From positions 124,001 through 188,000 of the forward strand of contig CAWKLE010000002.1 in assembly GCA_963850415.1 (NCBI GenBank): a stretch of DNA of 64,000 nucleotides, read 5' to 3'. How positions within the stretch are numbered: position 1 is the stretch's first letter; every line of letters begins with the position of its first letter. Of the stretch, positions 59,566 through 64,000 are shown piece by piece. Source of the DNA: VAXT01 sp963850415 (GTDB taxonomy: Bacteria; Actinomycetota; Thermoleophilia; Gaiellales; Gaiellaceae). Made by a program: the position numbers and the translations under genes. The notes beneath the pieces are model-generated. The model had not been told where the DNA came from, ran no database searches, and worked only from the letters and a program-made list of their open reading frames with translations.

Positions 59566-60535
59566 GGGGCGGCGGCAGCGCCTCGGTGTCGTCGACGCTG
59601 TAGATGTCCCACCTCTTCGACTTGCACCGCAGCACGTCGTAGTAGATCCGCGTCGTGCGCACGCCCGCTGGAGGGTCCGTGATCACGTGGTGCGCATAGG
59701 TGACGTCGACGTCGCGTCCCGCCGGGAGTGACGCGATCACCTGCGCGCCGCCGTCGAGCGGCTGCTTCACGAGCTGGACCGACCGTCCACAGCCGCGGCC
59801 GCTCTGCACGTAGTAGACGGTGCCGTACTCGTTGACCGACGGGGCGTAGACGAGCTTGCCCGGCGCCGTGGGCAGCGCCGTCGTGGAGGCGCTCGCGAGG
59901 TCGTAGCGGAAGATCTCGCACTTCGGATACGGGTCGCAGCGTCGCCAGACGGCGAAGGTCCCGTTCAGCTGCCCCGCGCTCGTCAGCCCTCTCCGATCGT
60001 GAATCGCGTCGAGCACGCGCTGCTCGCCCGTCGTCAGGTTCCGCAGGAGTATCAGCTGGATGCCGCGGCTGTACGCCTGGCCGCGGCTGTACAGGATCCA
60101 GCCGGCCGAGATCGTCGCGCAGCACTCCCACTTCGACGAATTGACGCCGGCAGGCATCGGCAGCTGGTGACGGGTCGCGAGGTCGTACAGCCGCAGATCG
60201 GAGCGGACGCCGGTCCGGCCGCGGAGCAGCTGGTACACCAGCGTCGTCCCGTCGATCCCGCCGGTGAACGCCTGCGTGCCCTTCGGGTTGACCTTGAACG
60301 CCGGGTGGCCGGTCTGTTGCGCGAAGACGTCGAATGGGGTCGGGCGGTTTCCCCGGCTCCGCGACCAGGCGAACCAGTCGTTGCCTGCGGCGGGCGCGGT
60401 CTCGTTTCGTGAGGTGGCCTTGACGGGAACCGGCGTGGACGCGCCGATCGCAACGGTCGCGGTGACGGCGAGGCCCGCGGCAGCGAGGGTGGCTGCCGCG
60501 AGTTTCCACTTTCGGCGCAGCTCCGTCACAGACAT
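59426..60535 (-). CDS. Secreted propeller-like protein
   Basis: Up to 369 residues. Signal/anchor at about 12-32 (AAATLAAAGLAVTATVAIGA), then beta-rich repeats (YDLATRHQLPMP; LLRNLTTGEQRVLDAIHDRR; FRYDLASASTTALPTAPGKL; YAPSVNEYGTVYYVQSGRGC). Two cysteines occur in RRCDPYPKC. The fold resembles PD40/YncE propellers; the ligand is unknown. The last 50 residues are Arg/Pro/Ser-rich and overlap the methyltransferase by 140 bases. If one C is missing from the CCCCC run near 59570, the protein would instead end at a TAG shared with the convergent stop. Confidence 0.75.
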   Translation of the reverse strand: MSVTELRRKWKLAAATLAAAGLAVTATVAIGASTPVPVKATSRNETAPAAGNDWFAWSRSRGNRPTPFDVFAQQTGHPAFKVNPKGTQAFTGGIDGTTLVYQLLRGRTGVRSDLRLYDLATRHQLPMPAGVNSSKWECCATISAGWILYSRGQAYSRGIQLILLRNLTTGEQRVLDAIHDRRGLTSAGQLNGTFAVWRRCDPYPKCEIFRYDLASASTTALPTAPGKLVYAPSVNEYGTVYYVQSGRGCGRSVQLVKQPLDGGAQVIASLPAGRDVDVTYAHHVITDPPAGVRTTRIYYDVLRCKSKRWDIYSVDDTEALPPPPSARRSRPRRTPRRGGPSAGSRAACSGSRSKAPRGRGSPGRARGGR

Positions 60536-60555
60536 GCGAGCCCCGGCACCCTACC

Positions 60556-62025
60556 GTGGAGCGGGTGCTCGCGCGCACCCTCACGCACGCGCTCGTCGGC
60601 CTCGAGACCCGCCGTGTCGAGGTCGAGGCGCATCTGGAAAACGGCGTGCCGGGATTCGCGATCGTCGGCCTCGCCGACCGCGCGTGCCAGGAGGCCAAGC
60701 ACCGCGTCCGAAGCGGGATCGCCTCGGCGGAGCTGGAGTGGCCGCTGCGACGGATCACGGTCAACCTCGCTCCCGCGGCGTTGCGAAAAGAGGGGTCGGC
60801 GTTCGACCTCCCGATCGCGCTCTCGATCCTGGCCGCGTCCGGTCAGATCCCGCAGGACTCCCTGGCCGAGCATGCGGCCGTCGGAGAGCTCGCGCTCGAC
60901 GGTCGGCTGCGACCGGTCGGCGGTGTGCTCGCGCTCGCGGAGGCTGCGCTCCAGGCAGGCCTGCCGCGCATGCTCTGCGCCGCGCACTCCTCGCCCGAGG
61001 CGGCGCTCGCGGGAATCGAGCCGGTGCCCCTGCGGCACCTCGCGGACGCGGTCGCCTACCTGCGCGGCGAGCTCGACCCTGAGCCCTGGGTGCCTCGGAA
61101 CGGCCGCCAGCCGCAGGCGACGCTGCTCGATCTCGCCGACGTGAGAGGGCAGGAGCGGGCCCGGCGCGCGCTCGAGATCGCGGCCACGGGTGGGCACAAC
61201 CTCCTGCTCGCGGGCCCACCGGGCACGGGCAAGACGATGCTCGCCCGGAGACTGCCGGGGATCCTGCCGCCGCTCTCGCCCGCGGAGGCGATCGAGGTCA
61301 CGCGCATCCACTCGGTCGCCGGGATGCTCGCCGCGGACCGGCCCCTCGTCACGACGCGTCCGCTCCGTTCTCCGCACTACAGCGCCTCCGTCGCAGCGCT
61401 CGTCGGAGGCGGGCCCGGGCCGACGCCGGGCGAGGTCAGCCTCGCGCACCGCGGTGTGCTCGTCCTCGACGAGTTCGCCGAATTCCAGCGGCCCGCGCTC
61501 GAGGCGCTGCGGCAACCGCTCGAGGACGGCGTCGTCAGCATCGCGCGCGTCGGCGGGCGGGCCGTGTTCCCGGCTCGCTTCCAACTCGTCGCGGCCATGA
61601 ACCTCTGTCCGTGCGGCGCCCGCGGCGATCCCGCGGCCGACTGCAAGTGCTCGGCGCAGCGGCTGTCCGCGTTCCGCGACAAGCTGTCGCGCGCGCTCCT
61701 CGACCGGTTCGACCTGGTCGTCGCGATGCCTCGGCCGCGCGCCGTCGAGCTGGCTGCCGCGCCGGCCGAGCCCTCCGATCCCGTTCGGCATCGGGTGGCC
61801 GCGGCCCGAGAGCGGCTCGACGTGGCGCGCGCAGCGTGGACGAAGGAAGCGACTGACCTCCTCGACCGCGCGGTCGAACGCTTGCCGCTCTCCGGGCGCG
61901 GGCGTGCGCGTGCGAGGCGCGTGGCCGAGACGATCGCCGCGCTCGCAGCGGAGCCTGCCGTGGGCGCCGAGCACCTGTCCGAGGCTCTCGCGTACCGGTC
62001 GCCGACCGAGCTCGGAGCGCCGTGA
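60556..62025 (+). CDS. comM: YifB/ComM-family Mg chelatase-like AAA+ ATPase
   Basis: 489 residues, GTG start 20 bases from the divergent propeller gene. The Lon-like N-terminal domain starts ALVGLETRRVEVEAHLENGV. The AAA+ core has Walker A LLLAGPPGTGKTMLARRLPG, HYSASVAALVGGGPGPTPGE, Walker B GVLVLDEFAEFQRPALEAL, and a cysteine zinc-like loop (LCPCGARGDPAADCKC). C-terminal Mg-chelatase-like helical domain. ComM is a helicase aiding branch migration in natural transformation. dprA follows with a 4-base overlap. Confidence 0.94.
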   Translation: MERVLARTLTHALVGLETRRVEVEAHLENGVPGFAIVGLADRACQEAKHRVRSGIASAELEWPLRRITVNLAPAALRKEGSAFDLPIALSILAASGQIPQDSLAEHAAVGELALDGRLRPVGGVLALAEAALQAGLPRMLCAAHSSPEAALAGIEPVPLRHLADAVAYLRGELDPEPWVPRNGRQPQATLLDLADVRGQERARRALEIAATGGHNLLLAGPPGTGKTMLARRLPGILPPLSPAEAIEVTRIHSVAGMLAADRPLVTTRPLRSPHYSASVAALVGGGPGPTPGEVSLAHRGVLVLDEFAEFQRPALEALRQPLEDGVVSIARVGGRAVFPARFQLVAAMNLCPCGARGDPAADCKCSAQRLSAFRDKLSRALLDRFDLVVAMPRPRAVELAAAPAEPSDPVRHRVAAARERLDVARAAWTKEATDLLDRAVERLPLSGRGRARARRVAETIAALAAEPAVGAEHLSEALAYRSPTELGAP

Positions 62026-63005
62026 GCGAGCTGGCCCTCGCCGCTTTCGCGGCCGAGACGGGCTCGCACGTCGTGCACGCGCCGCGCGAGCGTGCGTTTC
62101 GCGTGTTCGCACGCCGCTTCGACGAGACCGGGTACCTCGCTCGCCTGCGCGAGGCGGGGGTGCACTGGATCGCGCGCTCGGCGCCCGAGTTTCCGCCGCT
62201 GCTGCACGCGATCCACGATCCGCCGCCGGGACTGTTCGTTCGCGGCGCGGCCGGCTCGGATGTTCTGCTGCGCGCGACGGTCGCCGTCGTGGGCGCGCGC
62301 TCGTGCTCGCCCTACGGCGCCCAGGTCGCGCGCATGCTCGGACGCGAGCTCGGGAGTGCAGGGCTCGTCGTCGTGAGCGGTCTGGCACGCGGCGTCGACG
62401 GCGAGGCGCACCGCGGCGCGCTCGAGGCCGGGGGCGCCACCGTCGCCGTGCTCGGGTGCGGGATCGACCGCGACTATCCGGCCGCGCATCGCGAGCTCGC
62501 CGCCCGGATCCGCGCCACCGGCCTGACCGTCTCCGAGTACGCGCCCGGCGTAGAGCCCGCACCGTGGCGGTTTCCGGCCAGGAACAGGATCATCGCCGGT
62601 CTCTCGGCGGCGACGGTCGTCGTCGAGGCACGAGACCGGAGCGGGGCGCTGATCACGGCCGACCTCGCGCTCGAGGAGGGCCGTGAGGTGTTCGCGGTCC
62701 CCGGGGAGATCACCTCGGCTCTGTCTTCCGGCACGAACGACCTGCTCAAGCTCGGCGCGTCGTCCGCTCACGGCGACCATCGGACGTGCTGGAGACTCTT
62801 CGGGCTCACCGGCGCCGAGGCAGAGCCGGTCGAGCTCGGCTCCTCGGCGGAGGCGGTGCTCGCTCGGCTGCGCGACGGCCCGGCGAGCGCCGACGAGCTC
62901 GCGCGTGCGACCGGGCTCGATGCGGGCACGCTGGCGTCTGCGCTCACCGAGCTCGAGCTCGCCGGCTGCGCGGTCGCGGGGGGAGGTGTGTACCGGGCGA
63001 ACTAG
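62022..63005 (+). CDS. dprA: DNA-processing protein DprA
   Basis: 327 residues. It loads RecA on incoming single-stranded DNA in transformation. The Rossmann-like core has VAVVGARSCSPYGAQVARML, VVSGLARGVDGEAHRGALEA, VAVLGCGIDRDYPAAHRELA, FPARNRIIAGLSAATVVVEA and REVFAVPGEITSALSSGTND. A C-terminal winged helix is at about 280-325 (PASADELARATGLDAGTLAS). Residues about 247-260 (SSAHGDHRTCWRLF) look wrong; hidden frames there spell GASPLTATIDVLETFGL, the expected sequence. The overlap with comM suggests co-expression. Confidence 0.93.
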   Translation: MSELALAAFAAETGSHVVHAPRERAFRVFARRFDETGYLARLREAGVHWIARSAPEFPPLLHAIHDPPPGLFVRGAAGSDVLLRATVAVVGARSCSPYGAQVARMLGRELGSAGLVVVSGLARGVDGEAHRGALEAGGATVAVLGCGIDRDYPAAHRELAARIRATGLTVSEYAPGVEPAPWRFPARNRIIAGLSAATVVVEARDRSGALITADLALEEGREVFAVPGEITSALSSGTNDLLKLGASSAHGDHRTCWRLFGLTGAEAEPVELGSSAEAVLARLRDGPASADELARATGLDAGTLASALTELELAGCAVAGGGVYRAN

Positions 63006-63009
63006 CATC
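63004..63009 (+). promoter_or_regulatory. -10 element of the FAD oxidoreductase gene, leaderless geometry
   Basis: TAGCAT overlaps the dprA stop and ends 6 bases before the ATG at 63016. Confidence 0.5.
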
Positions 63010-63015
63010 GACACA

Positions 63016-64000
63016 TGACCGAGTCGTACTGGCTGGCCGAGCCGGCGGAACCGCTCGCGCGCGTGTCCCGAGCCGGGCGCCCCGACGTCGTCGTGATCGG
63101 CGGCGGTGTCACCGGCTGCTCGTGTGCGCTCACGCTCGCTGAGGGTGGGCTGCGCGTGCGCCTGCTCGAAACGCGCCGAATCGCCTGGGGCGCGAGCGGC
63201 CGAAACGGCGGGTTCGCGATGCACGGCCTCGCCATCTCGTATCGGACCGCGCGGGAACGCTTCGGCCGCGACACTGCTGCGGCACTCTGGCGATTCACCG
63301 AGCGCCGTCTCGAGCGGATGGAGGAGCTCGCGGGCGATGCGTTCCGTCGTGTCGGGAGCATTCAGCTCGCCGTCGACGAGGAGCTGGAGGCCGTCCGCGC
63401 GGAGTTCGAGGCCCTGAGGGAGGACGGAATCGCCGTCGAGTGGGTGGACAAGCTCGCGCCTCCCCTCGACTCGCTCTACAGCGGCGCGATCCTGCACCCA
63501 ACCGACGCCTCGCTCCACCCTGCGCGCTGGGTCCGGCGGCTCGCCGCACATGCGGTCGCCGCCGGAGCCGAGATCGTCGAGGAGAGCCGGGTCGCGTCGC
63601 TCGACGAGATCGACGCCGAGCAGGTCGTGATCGCGACCGACGGCTACACACAAGGGCTCTCGGCGCAACTCGACGCCGTGATCCAACCGGTGCGCGGCCA
63701 AGTCATCGCGACCGAGCCGCTGCCCCGAATGCTCTACCCGCAACTGCACTACGCTCGTCACTCGTTCGACTACTGGCAGCAGACGCCTGAGGGGCGCCTC
63801 GTCCTCGGCGGCCGGCGGGACAAGAACCTCGAGGCCGAGCTTACGAACGAGGAGACGGTCACGGACGCCATCCAGGCCGAGCTCGCCGGGTTCGCCACCG
63901 AGCTCGTTGGAGCAGGCGCGCGAATCGAGCATTGCTGGGCCGGGATCTTCGGCTCGACGGTAGACCAGCTACCTCTCGTCGGCCTCGTGCCAGGCCACGA
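63016..64000 (+). CDS. FAD-dependent amine/amino-acid oxidoreductase (DAO family), truncated by the window end
   Basis: 328 codons are visible without a stop. The N-terminal dinucleotide-binding motif is PDVVVIGGGVTGCSCALTLA and the following RNGGFAMHGLA is typical of the gamma-glutamylputrescine oxidase/glycine oxidase group (DAO). Mid-protein VGSIQLAVDEELEAVRAEFE, later LVLGGRRDKNLEAELTNEET and WAGIFGSTVDQLPLVGLVPG near the flavin end. It oxidises an amine or amino acid; substrate unknown. The frame is intact throughout the visible part. Confidence 0.88.

Overview
This is a high-GC chromosomal window whose gene order and protein types point to an actinobacterium, most likely the class Thermoleophilia (Gaiellales or Solirubrobacterales). 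The supporting signs are an eno-ftsB-DUF501 block, a class III cyclase fused to an AAA-ATPase/TPR protein, NarL-type two-component genes, OmpR-type two-component genes, and strongly GC-biased third codon positions. The class assignment is an inference; no rRNA or tRNA gene was found. There is no CRISPR array, insertion sequence, prophage or integrase. Nearly all of the DNA is coding. No gene-free stretch exceeds 300 bases; the longest are 8374-8555, 9087-9269 and 27928-28138.

Layout. 1-11.7 kb: end of pth, mfd, a parvulin lipoprotein, mazG, eno, pyk, ftsB, DUF501, a structured RNA-like leader with two small lineage-type proteins, an HTH-receiver regulator, a PAP2 phosphatase and two membrane proteins. 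11.8-19.7 kb: a multi-GAF SpoIIE-type phosphatase, a membrane-spermidine-synthase fusion, a glycerophosphodiesterase, an L,D-transpeptidase, then a cytochrome c/thiol-redox block (TlpA, a doubled CcmH, CcdA). 19.7-28.1 kb: DUF309, Rieske protein, pseudo-receiver, ferredoxin, a basic Rho-N-like protein, VOC protein, FAD enzyme, a NarL-type two-component pair, methyltransferase, a secreted propeller, and a radical-SAM gene under a perfect LexA box. 28.1-34.9 kb: CNNM/CBS protein, recG, rsmD, coaD, a PD40 propeller, a DivIVA/AtpF-like coiled coil and yceD. 34.9-37.8 kb: a minus-strand two-component operon with two small exported proteins, splitting yceD from rpmF. 37.9-56.0 kb: a conserved core (rpmF, plsX, acpP, rnc, smc, ftsY, ffh, rpsP, khpA, rimM, trmD, lepB, rplS, rnhB, yraN), interrupted by two tandem collagen-like seven-repeat proteins, three small dodecin-like genes, the cyclase-AAA regulator and a metallophosphoesterase. 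56.0-64.0 kb: a fused solute-binding/Calx-beta/poly-proline/PASTA protein, a DNA methyltransferase, a secreted propeller, comM-like yifB, dprA and a truncated FAD oxidoreductase.

Three themes stand out. First, many genes have a TAnnnT -10 element 6-11 bases before the start codon, so leaderless mRNAs seem common; trmD appears to start at CTG in this geometry. Second, several conserved genes carry single-base frameshifts (mazG, recG, rsmD, a DNA methyltransferase, and a compensated patch in dprA). These look like sequencing or assembly errors, and one creates a false rsmD-coaD fusion. Third, the most unusual biology is in surface and chromosome proteins: the paired collagen-stalk/seven-repeat proteins, the solute-binding-PASTA fusion, an SMC about 30% shorter than usual, and an SOS-box-controlled radical-SAM enzyme.
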